From positions 349,145,668-349,209,667 of the forward strand of contig CM048744.1 of assembly GCA_026315105.1 (NCBI GenBank): DNA of 64,000 nt, in the 5' to 3' direction. Position 1 is the first letter of the stretch. Each line of letters starts with the position of its first letter. Source of the stretch: Locusta migratoria (lineage: Eukaryota; Arthropoda; Insecta; Orthoptera; Acrididae). The notes below the pieces were generated by a model, which made no database searches, was not told the origin of the DNA, and saw only the letters and a list, made by a program, of their open reading frames with translations. Positions 1 to 11,349 of the stretch are shown in pieces. The position numbers and the translations under genes were made by a program.

Positions 1-240
1 TGGTAAGTAATCATTCAGCAAAATGCCTCTTCTGTCCCCAAAAAACGTTGCACATGACTTTTCAAGGTGTCAGGAATTGGTTTTAGGCTTAACCTTCGTT
101 GGGGAGGAATCCATTCAATTATTTTCGGTTTTGTTTCAGGGATGTCGTACGTTTCAATCCCCGTGACTATCATAGAAAGAAAACCATCGCCTTCTTCATT
201 CTGGCGTGTCAAAATTGAAGAACACTGCAGAACCGTTGTT

Positions 241-443
241 GTAAAATGTAAAATGTTTGTTAAGCGTAAGGGACTTAACTGCGGGATCATCAGTCCCTAA
301 ATTTACATACTACTTATGAACTAGCTTATAATAAAGACGACACAAACATCCATGCCCGAGGGGGGATTCGAACCCCCGACCGTAGCGGCCGTGCAGACTG
401 TGACTGGCGCAGCGCAGACCGCTCGGTCACTGCGACCGCCCAT
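241..443 (-). repeat. tRNA-derived SINE, type A, inside mariner relic
   Basis: Minus-strand copy of the ~200-bp SINE. It has a tRNA-like head with B-box GGTTCGAATCC read on the minus strand and a body ending in the conserved tail AACAAACATTT. It is flanked by the direct repeat ccgttgtt (233-240 and 444-451), which interrupts the mariner reading frame. Type A heads carry the motif CTCGGGCATGGATATTTGTG after the B-box. Confidence 0.85.
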
Positions 444-796
444 CCGTTGTTCTTTGTGTTGTTCAGTAAGAATTTTGGCTAACCAACGTGAGCAAAGTTT
501 TCGAAATTTCAGTTTTTCAGCAACAATTTCATGAATTGATCGTGAGATTTGCGGAAGCTCCACAGCAAGGGCAGTAAGTGTAAACTTACGGTTATGCTTA
601 ATCTGTTCTTCAATTGTGTGGACCAGTTCATCAGTAACCACGGATAGGGCGTCCACTCCGTTCTTCATCGTGCACTTAATCACGTCCTTCATTGAACAGT
701 CTGACGCCTAGTCTAACCTTTGAATCTCTCAAAGCATTTTGTCCGTAAAGCTCGCAGATATGCCGATGAATTTCCTTTGGTTTAACTTTCTTTGCA

Positions 797-1000
797 AAAT
801 GTTCAAATGTTTATAAATCTATCGGACTAAATTGCGTGGTCATCAGTCCGTAGCTTACAGACTACTTAAACTAAAGTAAACTAACCTAAGGACAACACAC
901 ACACACACCCATGCCCCATGGCGGACTCGAACCTCCGACGGCGAGCAACCGCGCGCTCCGTAGCGAGGCACCTTAGACCGCTCCGCTACTCCGCCGCAGC
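797..1000 (-). repeat. tRNA-derived SINE, type B, inside mariner relic
   Basis: Minus-strand SINE flanked by an exact 11-bp target duplication ctttctttgca (786-796 and 1001-1011). It splits the mariner N-terminus after the FLNAKK codons. Type B differs from type A in the head (GCGGAGCGCGCGGTTGCTCG on the sense strand), in a short CA/GT run, and in the tail GGTCCGATAGATTTACAAAC. Confidence 0.9.
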
Positions 1001-1073
1001 CTTTCTTTGCATTTAGAAAACGAATCACAGATCTGATCTTACACGCGGCGGCATTTTCAATTACGGTTGACAT

Positions 1074-3216
1074 TATAAAGAAGCACTACAAAGCACACAT
1101 CGGCAGCAGCGATCTGAAAATGGCGTACACGTCTTCCCTTGAGCCAGAGTGACTGCCGTGCAATCTAGGAACTGCGATCGTAGCGTGACCATGGAAACGG
1201 AACACTTTGTAGACGACCGTCGTATTATTAAAATCTGTTTATTGGGTAAAAATATGAGCCCCTGAATACCAATCCATCGATATCAATAGCACCCTACTGC
1301 AGTATTCGGTAACTCACCCAGTATATTCGATGGGATTCATGTAGGCCAATCGGGGAGGCGAAATGATTAGCTGGAACTGTCCCGACTGTTTTTCAAACCA
1401 ATCGCGAACCATTGTGGGCCGGTGACATAGCGCAGGTAATCCATAAATTCCATAGTTGTGTGGCAGCTGCTACAATGGTCTCACAGTATCAGAACAAGAC
1501 CATTTATGGGAAACGATCGATTCAGTTGGACCAGATAACCCAGTCCTTTCCATCTAAAAACAGCCTACAGCATTTAGAGACACTACCAGCCTGCACAGTG
1601 CCTCGTTGACAAGTTAGGCCAAAGCTTCGTGTGGTCTGCGCCACATTCGAGCCCCACTACCAGCTCTTACCAACTGAAATCGGGACCAACTGTCAAGTTA
1701 CGGATTTCTAGTCGTCTAGGGTCCAACCGATGTGCTCAGGAGTTCAGAAGAGACGATCCAGGCAATGTCGTGCTCTTAGCAAAGGCACTTGAGGAATAGG
1801 CTATTAAAAGTGACATTGCACCGCACTGCCCTAAATGATTCGTTCGTCATACGTCCCAAACTGATTTCTGCGTTTATTCCACGCAGTGTTCCTTCTCTGT
1901 CAGCACTGTACACAAACGCCAGGTTAATTCTAGGACAGACTAACCCGCACTGCCTAAATCAATGAAATAGTTTTGCCCTTTATATCCTTACAGCAACAAG
2001 GACACTGTTCACAGTGTATAACCCCTCGTTTATCTTTAATTAATATTTTTTATGATATTTTGGGGATAAAGAATTAATGTTCATATTTTCATAACAGAGA
2101 TTACAAAATTTAAAATTATTATGAATATAATATTAAGTTTAGGTCAAAGTAATTACGGGGGGGGGGGGTTACCAGCATGGAAGCCGAATATTCATATAAA
2201 AAGAAAATTTCGGCATTGTTAAAGTTAGTTTCTCACTTGTTAATTTAGTTTTCTCGTGTTTAATATAACGGAGCTAAAACCGTGAATGAATTTAGTCATT
2301 TAATGCAATTATTAAAAGTTATACGCGAGATTTAACATTGGATAATAGTTCGCGATCAGTCTCATATATATCGAAATCAGTTAGTACATTCGATGCATAT
2401 GGATTGAACTTGTATGTGTGGTGCGGAGTTTGATTGAAATAACTACGGGAACTGTTATTAAGGACCAGGACGAACGTATTTAGAGAGTTAAAAAGCATTT
2501 TCATTCATTCTCATTGCAACTTACGAGTATATACTTCATTTATATAGTTATATCTCTGGGTGAATGAACCGACGTGTGTGAAAGTATCGATCGGACTGTC
2601 ATATCGGAACAGTGACCACATAATACTTAATAGGCATTAAGTCTCGGTGTACGAACTGCATTAAAACGTACTAAGGTGTGAACTTTGATATAAATTAATA
2701 TGAGAAAGCCAAAGATCATGAACAATTCCATGAATAGAATTTTGTTAGGAAACACATAAGACTTCCTTGTACGTTTACGGTTAATAAAATCAAGTTAGTT
2801 TTACAAGTGAGGGACCGAAGATATGTTTTGTTCTGGCATGCCTGTCAACGGAAGCATAAATTAGATATCAAACCAGTAAAGGCCAGGTACATGCGCTTCG
2901 TACGTAGTTGGTTTACGCGTAATATAACTAGAGGACTGCCACAAGCACCAGTCTCGTAATTAAAACGTTAGTGGCAACACGTGAGAGATACTTTGCTAGT
3001 TCTCCTGACGTGAATTCTACAGTTTCTTACACATGTGTCAACTCGATCCTTACCTACGGTGACATAAATGGACTGGCAAAAGGAGAGGAATTTTCATAGG
3101 CTGCAGCAAATCAATCTAAAAAATAATAATAATTAAAAAAAACAGTTGACTTCAAGTAACTTGCAGCTTCTAAGTTACTCTCGAAATAACAATTAAGATA
3201 TTGGATAGCAATCGTC
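1074..3216. other. No recognisable gene
   Basis: Only short, unrelated open frames. There is a 12-base poly-G run at 2157-2168. I see no transposon ends or tRNA-like sequence that I can support. Confidence 0.5.
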
Positions 3217-3223
3217 TCTTATC

Positions 3224-3411
3224 CAAATGTTCAAATGTTTGTAAACCCAAGGGACAAAGTTGCTGATGTCATCGGCCCCTAGACTTAAAAACTACTTAAC
3301 CTAACTTAAGCTAAAGACAACACATATACCCATACCCCGGGAATGAGTCGAACTTCCAACGGCAGCGGCCGCGTAATCCATGACATGCCGTCCTAGAACA
3401 CGCGCGGCGGT
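3224..3411 (-). repeat. tRNA-derived SINE, divergent copy
   Basis: Minus-strand copy with the SINE tail at the left (ttcaaatgtttgtaaac) and a mutated B-box (gagtcgaac, read on the plus strand) in the head. Flanked by the 7-bp direct repeat tcttatc (3217-3223 and 3412-3418). Confidence 0.75.
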
Positions 3412-3539
3412 TCTTATCTATATAATAGCCTCTATTATCTCTACATCAACACATACGTGATTAATCTGCAACTCACACTTACGAGCCTGACGGAGGGTGC
3501 ATCGAACTATTTTCAGACTATTTCTCTACTGCTCTAACA

Positions 3540-3640
3540 GGTTCAACTTCTGATTTATTTCATTGTGATGATCATTCCCTCCTATGTAGGTTGGGATCAA
3601 CAAAATATTTTCGTTTCCGGAGGAAGTAAAAACTGGAGCA
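3540..3640 (-). pseudogene. Jockey/CR1-like LINE 3' fragment
   Basis: The reverse complement contains the block CCTACATAGGAGGGAATGAT followed by catcacaatgaaataa. It matches the same part of the LINE relics at 20244-20960 and 45550-48500 in this window (the latter reads ...cacgaaaggagatcatcataataaaa). It is only a fragment. The 210 bp to its right (3640-3850) I do not recognise. Confidence 0.5.
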
Positions 3641-4016
3641 CCTGCAGGAAATTTTGTTTCAACAATTGATCTGAGTGTGCAGTAAACACCCGTGAAACAT
3701 TCCCGAATAGTTTTTCGATCTTTTTGTTCAGACGCAACTGAAATTTGATTGCGTATCCATCAAGATAGGTACAGTGACCTCCTTGATGATTTTCAGAAAT
3801 CTTGCAATAGTTAGTGAGATACGACCACGAAATATGGCGAAAGCCCAAGACAGCGATCTTTCCTCACACATCCGCCTACTTCCAGATTCCTGTGGTTTCC
3901 CTTTACCATTTCCGACGGTTGTTTAGATGACGCATTAAGGAGGAAACAGCACAATCCTGCGGAAGGTACGGGAAGGAGCCAGAAATAGAAGCTTCTAGAC
4001 TCCGACCAAAACATGA

Positions 4017-4180
4017 TTTGCGGCCGAAACCGTTGCCGAATATTCGGCTTCTCTTCAAGTTTCGAGAAAACCGTAACGAAAACTTAAGTTAAAATTTCGG
4101 TAAATTTACTTTGTACCGAAAATCACTAGTTTTAGCACATTTTGCAATATTCCGGAAAGAATAGACCAGCTCAATGTAGA
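4017..4180 (-). repeat. Repeat shared with 16385-16540
   Basis: The reverse complement shares long stretches with 16385-16540. A shared short frame reads AKCAKTSDFRYKVNLPKF here and AKYGKTSDLSHNVNLPTF there, followed by similar 'ggttt...ttcggccgcaaa' sequence. The ggccgaaacc-rich ends resemble termini of hAT-type MITEs, but I cannot place both ends here. Confidence 0.5.
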
Positions 4181-4251
4181 TATAAACGCCATACACGAAA
4201 AAATAACATTCACGATAGAAAAAGTACATAACAAACAACCAAATAAACTTC

Positions 4252-5065
4252 TTGGATATAACCATCAAAAAGGAAAACAACAATACGATTTTACACCAGA
4301 CCTCCAATCACCCACATGCACAAAAACAATCAGCAATCAGACACATGCGTCACATACCCAACACAGTACCACTCAACAAGGTAAATTCCCAAAAGGAACT
4401 AGACATCATCACACAAATAGCAATAAACAATGGATACGATAGTAATATAGTAGAAAAAGTAAACAAAAAAATTAAAAAACAGATACGGACAGAAAACGCC
4501 AAACATGCAGACCCACAGACAACAACACAGCAAAGTAGCAAAACAGCACAAACCGCAGTACAAAGAACACATGAAAACAATAAAGAAAATTCAAGATGGT
4601 ACACAATGACATACAAACACAAACTAACACATAAAATAAGAAATATCTTCAAAAGACAAGGCATAAAAATAGCTCTCAAAACAGACAGCCCAATCCAAAA
4701 ATATATCCCAAAAATAAAAAAAGACACAGATAACTACCAAAGAGCTGGAATATACCACCTACAATGCAACTCATGTAATGGAAGTTATGTAGGACAAACC
4801 AGCAGAACATTTGATACCCGATACAAAGAACATATCAGGGCATGGAAATACGGGACAAACCACTTATGCAGAATATCTGAAAGAATATAACCACAAACCC
4901 ACCACAATAGAAAAAAACATGAAGATAATTAGGATAAATAATGAAAAACACCTCCTAACATTACAAGAAAATTATCACATATATAAAACAAAAGCTGAGA
5001 AAAAGTTGCTAGTAAATGACCAAATAAACCTGACAAATCATTGTTTCCACTGTTTGACCATATGA
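4252..5065 (+). pseudogene. Penelope-like element, GIY-YIG endonuclease region
   Basis: The translation contains AGIYHLQCNSC followed by SYVGQTSRTFDTRYKEH. This is the GIY...YVGQT signature with the conserved R and E/H of the GIY-YIG endonuclease that forms the C-terminal domain of canonical Penelope-like reverse transcriptases. The N-terminal part (QKELDIITQIAINNGYDSNI) fits the linker between RT and endonuclease. A frameshift near 4850 moves the C-terminus into the next frame (EYLKEYNHKPTTIEKNMKII ... LVNDQINLTNH), ending at 5065. No RT domain is present, so the copy is 5'-truncated near 4180. A Penelope-type element needs the RT to move, so this copy is inactive. Confidence 0.85.
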
Positions 5066-5069
5066 TAGA

Positions 5070-5109
5070 CACAAATCCCATATATATATATATATATATG
5101 GGATTTGTG
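5070..5109. repeat. 40-bp perfect palindrome with (AT) core
   Basis: Arms cacaaatccc / gggatttgtg flank an (AT)10 core, directly after the Penelope stop codon. It could form a hairpin or cruciform. Confidence 0.9.
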
Positions 5110-5421
5110 ACCTTCAACACACTTTCAATGAAATAGTTGAATTTCAAATAAGCTGAGAAAGTTGGAAACACTACAAAACAAACTACAGTGGACACAGTAT
5201 GGTAGCAGATGACAATGAAACCAGAAAAATGCGAAATTTTGTCAGAAAACAGTGGAACCTTTCGACCTGGTTGTCGCAAAGAGACTGGAGTAGCAAGTGC
5301 TGTAAGTACACCATTTTATAGCAAACAACGAACTGTTTTGAATCAGAAACGGCATGTTTTGTACATATGTAAAAAAAACCTAACCTTTATGTGTAAACAA
5401 AAACATGTAAATATTTCAGGA

Positions 5422-5467
5422 CACCCACTAATGGTGATTTGTGACAAAGGCGAAACGCGTACGGGTG
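5422..5467 (+). ncRNA. Degenerate hammerhead-ribozyme-like motif
   Basis: Stem I arms CACCC (5422-5426) and GGGTG (5463-5467) enclose a degraded CUGANGA box (CUAAUGG, 5428-5434), a partly paired stem II (TTTG/CAAA), GAAA at 5452-5455, then C-GC-G-U-A. Penelope-like elements are known to carry minimal hammerheads in their terminal repeats, and this one lies downstream of the Penelope ORF. Two core bases are mutated, so it is a relic. Confidence 0.45.
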
Positions 5468-5594
5468 AATTATGAAAATAAAAACCTTTCATTCGCAGTA
5501 GCAAAAGGCGTTTTCTTTAAAAACAGTACGGTGAAAATACATAGTATTCAGCTGCTGCTCAAATGGCCACTACAAGTAACGGAAAGTATACAGT

Positions 5595-5815
5595 CTCAAA
5601 AAGACGTTGTAAGAGGAATATCAAAGAAAGTAAAAGAGTGGTAATGAAATGTAATAGTATAAATGAACGATGATGAGGGATTCAAATTATGAAATGACTC
5701 TGAAGATAATAGATACGTTATTTGAGTCGCGTAATAACAAATGATGGCTGAAGTGGAAGGGATATAAAATGGAGAGTGGCATCAGAAACAAAAGGGTTTG
5801 TGGATAGGTCTTAAC
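5595..5815 (+). pseudogene. RTE-like LINE fragment (post-RT region)
   Basis: One frame around 5720-5815 reads SRVITNDG, stop, SGRDIKWRVASETKGFVDRS. This resembles the YLGSKITNDGRSTEDIKWRM segment of the LINE ORFs in this window but is far more diverged. It is a short relic with stops and no identifiable ends. Confidence 0.55.
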
Positions 5816-6221
5816 ACTAAATATAATAGTAAATGTCGTTCCGTGACACCGGCGACGTTACATCTCTTCCGCAGATCCTTTAGAAGGCACATTGTATTGT
5901 GCACTCAGGAACACGGACACACATTTGAACATCTCATTTAAATCAACTTCCCACCGCCAGAACATCCATCACCCACCACACAGCCATGTATTATGTACAG
6001 CGTGTGGTATCTGCCCCTGAAACTTTCAAGGGTTGTAGCTTCCAAACTAAACGTGATAGGAATGTAATTTAAATTGATGTATACACAGCTAGTGTCACTG
6101 ATTCCAGTGCATGATAGAAACAACTGTGGTTCCATTAAAAAAATTGTATCTTTTTGCTGTAAGTCTTCGCAAAATAACACAATAAACTATGTTCATAGCT
6201 CCGCGAACAGTAACGTTTCTT

Positions 6222-6423
6222 GCCGCGGTGGAGTAGCCGAGAGGTCTAAGTCGTCTCGCTGCGGAGCGCGCGGTTGCTCGCCGTGGAGGTTCGAGTCCTC
6301 CCTGGGGCATGGGTGTGTGTGTGTTTGTTCGTAGGTTAGTTTACCTAGGTTTAAGTAGTTTGTAAGCTACGGAATGATGACCACGCAGTTTGGTCCGATA
6401 GATTTACAAACATTTGAACATTT
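6222..6423 (+). repeat. tRNA-derived SINE, type B
   Basis: Complete copy with A-box-like GGAGTAGCCGAGAGGTC, B-box GGTTCGAGTCC and a (GT) run. It is flanked by an exact 13-bp duplication agtaacgtttctt (6209-6221 and 6424-6436). Confidence 0.95.
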
Positions 6424-6436
6424 AGTAACGTTTCTT

Positions 6437-7688
6437 ATGGTGACCTACCGCAAAAATATTACCGTCGCCCATTACTTCGTAATTTACAGAGGCAAACACA
6501 TTTAGTGAAACACTCTGTATATGAACGCTGACAGTGACACGACATTGATAACTATGAGAGCTTAACTGGGCAAAAGCATTTACAACGTGCTGCGCTAAAA
6601 GAGCGCGAATATGTTCGCATGCCAAAATTTTGTTGACAATGTCGGAATGAGGTTTGAAGTAGCTGGGTCCACACTTTTCTATCAGAGAACATATTCGCCT
6701 TTTTGTGCTCTGACACGAGCATTTTTCAGCCTCTCTTTGTTAACTCCATGTAACGTTCATTTGTTAACATTTACAATGCAGAATCTCACACATCAGAAAC
6801 ACCGCAACTAAATGGAATAGCAAAAAACCGTACTTTAAAATAGGAATTATTTCCTGTAACGCGTCGTGCTAAATAAAATTTAAAAAATTGTGACTGCTAG
6901 CTGAATTTTTATTATAGCATACCAGAACGCTGCTGTTTACGATCTTTATTAAGATATATACAATTAAGCTATAAGCTTATTTCGGCACCAACTCCACTTT
7001 CAAGCTATCTGCAGTAAATTATGAAATGAAATTAGCTAATTCTTACATATACTTGATAATTTTATTTCATTCTGATTAATACTTACGTCTTTGACGAAAT
7101 TGCTGTCAGATGTATATGACTTTGTAGCAATATTAAATGCTATTTATGCTACATTAGATGTTATTCTTGTTATTTTCATGTAGTATAATTTCGACATATT
7201 TGACAGAAGTCAAGATGTTTTATGGTTGCATGTCATAGATTAGATCTAACTTACATGTTTTCTTACATATCGATAGTGTTGTGTATTGGATACTGTTTGT
7301 ATATGTTTGTGTGTTGTCTTTTGTTATTCTATCGTCTGTTAACGTTCTAAAATTTCGATGAAATTTTCAATAAAATTTTGATGCTTTACTTTTGTCTGTG
7401 CGTTAAAAATTTTGTCTTTGTAATTGCATACCGTATCATACACGAGCTGAAATTATGGATTTTTTGTTATGCCACTTCATGCGGTCTCACCTTAGTAAAG
7501 TACAAATGCCCTACAGATATTTTCTTATGCAATGATTCGCTCCTAACACCACCGATGTGTTACAAGCACCATTTATTGCAACACTGATGATTGAAACATT
7601 GTGACTACTGCCCACCATGCAATTGTATGACTCTTACTTATGTCTTACTTGCGTGACGTGTTAACGTAAGTTTGTAACTGGATTAGAG
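6437..7688. other. AT-rich, no recognisable gene
   Basis: Short frames only. No transposon end, tRNA-like sequence or coding similarity that I can support. Confidence 0.5.
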
Positions 7689-7695
7689 ACGATTG

Positions 7696-7897
7696 AGGCC
7701 GCGGCAGAGTGGCCGAGCGCATTGAGGCGATATGCTCCGATGCGCGAGGCCGTTCCCCGTCGGAGGTTTGAATCCTCTCTGTGGCATGGATGTTTGTCTT
7801 GTCTTTGGTATAAGTTATTTTATGAGTAGTTTGTAAGCTTAAGGACTGATTAATACGCAGTTAAGTCCCATAAGCTTAACAAACATATGAATATTTT
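7696..7897 (+). repeat. tRNA-derived SINE, type A variant
   Basis: Head GCGGCAGAGTGGCCGAGCGC, B-box region GGTTTGAATCC, tail TAACAAACATATGAA. Flanked by acgattg (7689-7695 and 7898-7904). Confidence 0.85.
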
Positions 7898-8077
7898 ACG
7901 ATTGGGAAAACATTCTAATGAAAATACTGGCCAGAAATCTTGAAACCCATTGATAAACAGTATCTTCTTGCATCCTGCTATCTTGGAAACAACATGTCAG
8001 AAACAGTGAAACTGGTCGACTGTTGGAGTATTACTGTCTTCAGCATGTATGGTAAATGGCTGAAGGACGGCGAAAGG

Positions 8078-8206
8078 CCTCGGCGGATTAGCCGTGCGTA
8101 CTGGGGCGCCGTGCTGCGGTGCGCGCGGCCGTTCGCCGTCGGGCATTTGAGTCCCCCCTCGGGCATGGGTGTTCGGGTTGTCCTTAGGTTAGTTTACCTT
8201 AGTGGC
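8078..8206 (+). repeat. SINE head, type B variant, 3'-truncated
   Basis: The tRNA-like head, the CTCGGGCATGGGTGTTCGGG junction and the TTGTCCTTAGGTTAGTTTAC block are present, but the last ~75 bp of the SINE are missing. The final block reappears inverted at about 8282-8298 (cagtaaactaagatagg), which suggests a rearrangement after insertion. Confidence 0.7.
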
Positions 8207-8552
8207 GAAAGCGGGAGAAGGCGCAATACGTTAGACGTGCACACAGCAACACAGAATGAGAACGCTGGACGTCTGTGAGCACAGTAAACTAAGATAGGCG
8301 CTAACATGTACCAGACGTCACGACTGAGTCCAATGCTGAAGCACGTACTACTATTTTGCAGTACACCGCCCAGAACACTATTGAATATAGGGAACTAGCT
8401 TAAACCCGCGGCTCCGCTCGCGTGTTGGTTCATTACGATAGATAAGCTATCTTTCAGTAGTGTGCTATGAAGGATGAAATACAATACCTTCTTTAGAAAC
8501 AAACTGAAAACTATTCCCATCAGCTATGCACTTACCGTTTATCAGGAAAGTA

Positions 8553-9785
8553 TAGGGTCACCAGACGTCCTGTTTTACCCGGACATGTCTTTTTTTGACC
8601 CTAAAAATGGTCCGGTCGGGTTTTTAGCAAAATTGGGAAATGTCCTCTTTTTTGCGGTATGCAACTAATTCAACTTGAAAGTGCCTAATACAACTCTCTG
8701 AACTGTCACAATCACTAACCCTAGAGAATTTAACCTTTCTTGTAACAATGTTTCTGTGCCGCTGCTGCTCTGACGTGAAGCTACTTGGGAAACATCAAAA
8801 TAATTGGCGTGGTAACTGTCGCGGAGTACGAGCTATGAGGCGACCAATTAAAAACATACGTCTATAACAATGTAAGACACAGTTAAATCCACATAGTATG
8901 ATATTAAAATCTCACCCCCTTTTTGTGGTGGAAGTATTCTGTGACACCCAAAAGTAAGACGTTCATTCCGTCGTGCCGGGACTCGGCAGTTCTGTGTGTT
9001 GACTATCAACCACACTTACGACTTTAAGATCAAACGCTAGTGCAATGTTCGTTATACGTAAGCTAAAACCTTGTTCAAAACTTCATACAAATAAGGCCTG
9101 ATGCCACAGTCACCATTCGCCTGTTTAGGACCAAAAAGAAATAACTACATAAACAGTGTTTTGAAAAAATCGATTTAAAGCTTTTGTCCAAAAAACTGAG
9201 TAGCTTTAAATAATTAATTGCCAGCCTTTCTACGATAAATAAAAAGTTCATTTTATTCATTGCTTTTTTCACCTAGGCCTTAGGTATTTCATTCACTCAC
9301 TAGAATCTAGATGTTAATCATGTATATACTCACGGCGGTCTAATCCGAAGTGGGAACATAGCTACATCAAGGAACGCTTAAATAGTTTTTACCGTAACTT
9401 TATTCGTCACGATTTTACAGACAACAGTACTACGGTTTACGTAAATGAAGCATCGCAAAAAAATTCTGGTAAAAACAGGGGTTGATCGGCAAGGTATCTT
9501 ATAAGTGTGGAAAAAATGTTCAGCACTTAAGACGATAATTAAAAGTGGTTAAGTGATTAAATGGCTTCACTGCTATGTAGTCAAGTAATTCATTCTACGG
9601 GTCTCAACATTTCATGTTTCTCAATTTGTAAGAAGAACAAATTTCGTAAGATGCATTACAAACAAGACTCTGATAATACAGTACAGACATCACTAGTACT
9701 TGAGTTGTCAATACGAGAGAGAGATATGGTTCTTTTATGACTCTAGAAATGTCCTCTTTTCTGAGGACGGAATCTGGTAACCCTA
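8553..9785. mobile_element. Non-autonomous hAT-type element
   Basis: Terminal inverted repeats start TAGGGTCACCAGA on the left; the right end read inward is TAGGGTTACCAGA. The element is flanked by a perfect 8-bp duplication ggaaagta (8545-8552 and 9786-9793), the length expected for hAT transposases. The 1,233-bp interior has no transposase-like frame, so it would need a transposase supplied in trans. Confidence 0.85.
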
Positions 9786-9793
9786 GGAAAGTA

Positions 9794-10472
9794 AGTAGTG
9801 TAGATCAAATCACACGTAAAAATGCACTCGTTTCGATTAATCCAATAACGAAATTTAACAACAATGATTGTAATAATATCACAGATCGATCACTTGATGT
9901 AATGCGCGAAACGTCAAATCGATTTTTTTAAAGAGATGTATGAAAACAAATTTCTTTTTTACCGCTTTATTTGTTTATTCTTATATTTCCTTATTCTTAC
10001 AGAGAAAGAGCAGAAGACATTGTAGCACCCATAGACCAAAGATATGGTCTGTGGCATCACGTTTCGCTGTATGTAACCTCCTTGTTATGAGTCGCAAACG
10101 TCATCGCTGGCCTTCAGTCAGAATTTTTTTTATAATTTGACGACTTTCAACCACCATATCATCGACCCCCTTATAGCTATCAGCATGGAACTGCTATGGT
10201 GTACAACTGGAGACTTCGGACAACAATTACACATAGACCATTCGTTACGTTCAGTAGTTTTCGCTGCAGAGCGAAATATTAACACACACACACAAACACG
10301 TAGAATTTTAAATACACCGATAACTTTCCATCCCAATATACTCCACCCTTTTATCATTATCAACCCTCAAACAACAATTCAACCAATAAAACTATTTTCA
10401 AAGAGTAAATATAATTTTCACAGAGTAATTTATTGGTCGGAATTCCGCGTTACATTCTCCAAATTACTAAAT
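9794..10472. other. No recognisable gene
   Basis: Short overlapping frames on both strands without similarity that I can name. Confidence 0.45.
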
Positions 10473-10775
10473 ATCTATCAGATCACTATAAAACCGTGCC
10501 TAAAACCATCCTCAGGTATGAATTAGTAACTGTACAAATATTGAAGTCTCTGCGTCTTGTCATTCTGACATGATAAGCGTACACCGAACAGACATTCACA
10601 TTTATATATATAGATAGATAAATAGCTATTCGATCGCCATAAAACCGTACCTAAATCCTTCCCTGGGTAGACATTAGCAACTGTACAAATTTTTAGCTCT
10701 TTATGTCTTGTGGTTCAGACGTGATAAACGTACACCGAACAGACATTCACATTTATAGATATAGATAGATTAAAG
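10473..10775 (+). repeat. Two-unit tandem repeat, ~150-bp period
   Basis: Two diverged units each contain 'ataaaaccgt.cctaaa', 'agcaactgtacaaat' or its variant, and 'cgtacaccgaacagacattc', and each ends in a tatagatagat-type simple repeat. This looks like a duplicated element tail; no coding content. Confidence 0.7.
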
Positions 10776-10868
10776 TCTCACGTGGACAGTGTCAATTACG
10801 AATGCAGTGGACACAGAATCGAGACAACAGCGAATCAGTGGAAATAGCCACTTGATCGGAACGACCAC

Positions 10869-10894
10869 TTTTTTTTTTTTTTTTTTTTTTTTTT
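10869..10894. repeat. Poly-T tract (26 bp)
   Basis: Uninterrupted homopolymer immediately before the Tc1-like relic. Confidence 0.95.
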
Positions 10895-11349
10895 CGGTTA
10901 AAACAGGTCGACGGTCGTGTCCGCATGACCACTCATCCAGGCTAACGGCTCCTCAAAACGTGCGTCGCCATCGCGCTAAGGACGCAAGTCGGTGGGAACG
11001 ATGTTATATTATGGAAGGCATTCACAGGAACTGTCCCTATTAATCGAAGGCATCAAGGAATCTAAATCAAATGTTCAAATGTTTGTAGAGCTTATGTGAC
11101 TTAACTACGGGGTGATCAGTCCCTAAACTTACAAACTACTTATCAACTAACTTATACTAAGGACGGCACAAATATCCATGCCCGAGGGGGGATTCGAACC
11201 CCCGACCGTAGTGGCCGTGCAGACTGTACTGGCGCGCCGCAGTCCCCTCGGCCACCGCGGCCGGCTCAGGGGATCTGTGGACAGTAAACTATGTTACGAA
11301 CCACTTGCTTTCCATGAAGCTTGGTGCCTTCCCCGATTGCAGTAAGATC
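10895..11349 (+). pseudogene. Probable Tc1-like transposase relic split by a SINE
   Basis: Frames at about 10970-11045 read LRTQVGGNDVILWKAFTG and, one frame over, LLIEGIKES. This order resembles the GG..IMLWG...(V)IEG block between the first and second catalytic aspartates of Tc1-like transposases. After a SINE the similarity resumes at about 11277 with VDSKLCYEPL. Several frameshifts are present and the ends are not identified. Confidence 0.45.
11064..11266 (-). repeat. tRNA-derived SINE, type A
   Basis: Minus-strand copy inside the Tc1-like relic. The tail is at the left and the head ends ACCGCGGCCGGC. Probable target duplication caaggaatct / caggggatct (11054-11063 and 11267-11276, two mismatches). 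Confidence 0.85.

Larger units (their letters stand above)
1..1073 (-). pseudogene. Mariner-family transposase relic split by two SINEs
   Basis: Read on the minus strand from 1073 leftward, the translation begins MSTVIENAAACKIRSVIRFL, the N-terminal start typical of mariner transposases. Past one SINE it resumes at about 785-455 with mariner-like stretches (IHRHICELYG, VRLFNEGRD, ELVHTIEEQI, RKLCSRWLAKILTEQHKEQR). Past a second SINE it resumes at about 240-15 with EEGDGFLSMIVTG, the block around the first catalytic aspartate in mariner, where the usual GDE reads GIE. The ETKPKIIEW block follows, then a frameshift. There are further in-frame stops near 650-690. The C-terminal third lies beyond the left window edge. 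The gene is dead. Family assignment rests on remembered mariner motifs. Confidence 0.85.
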
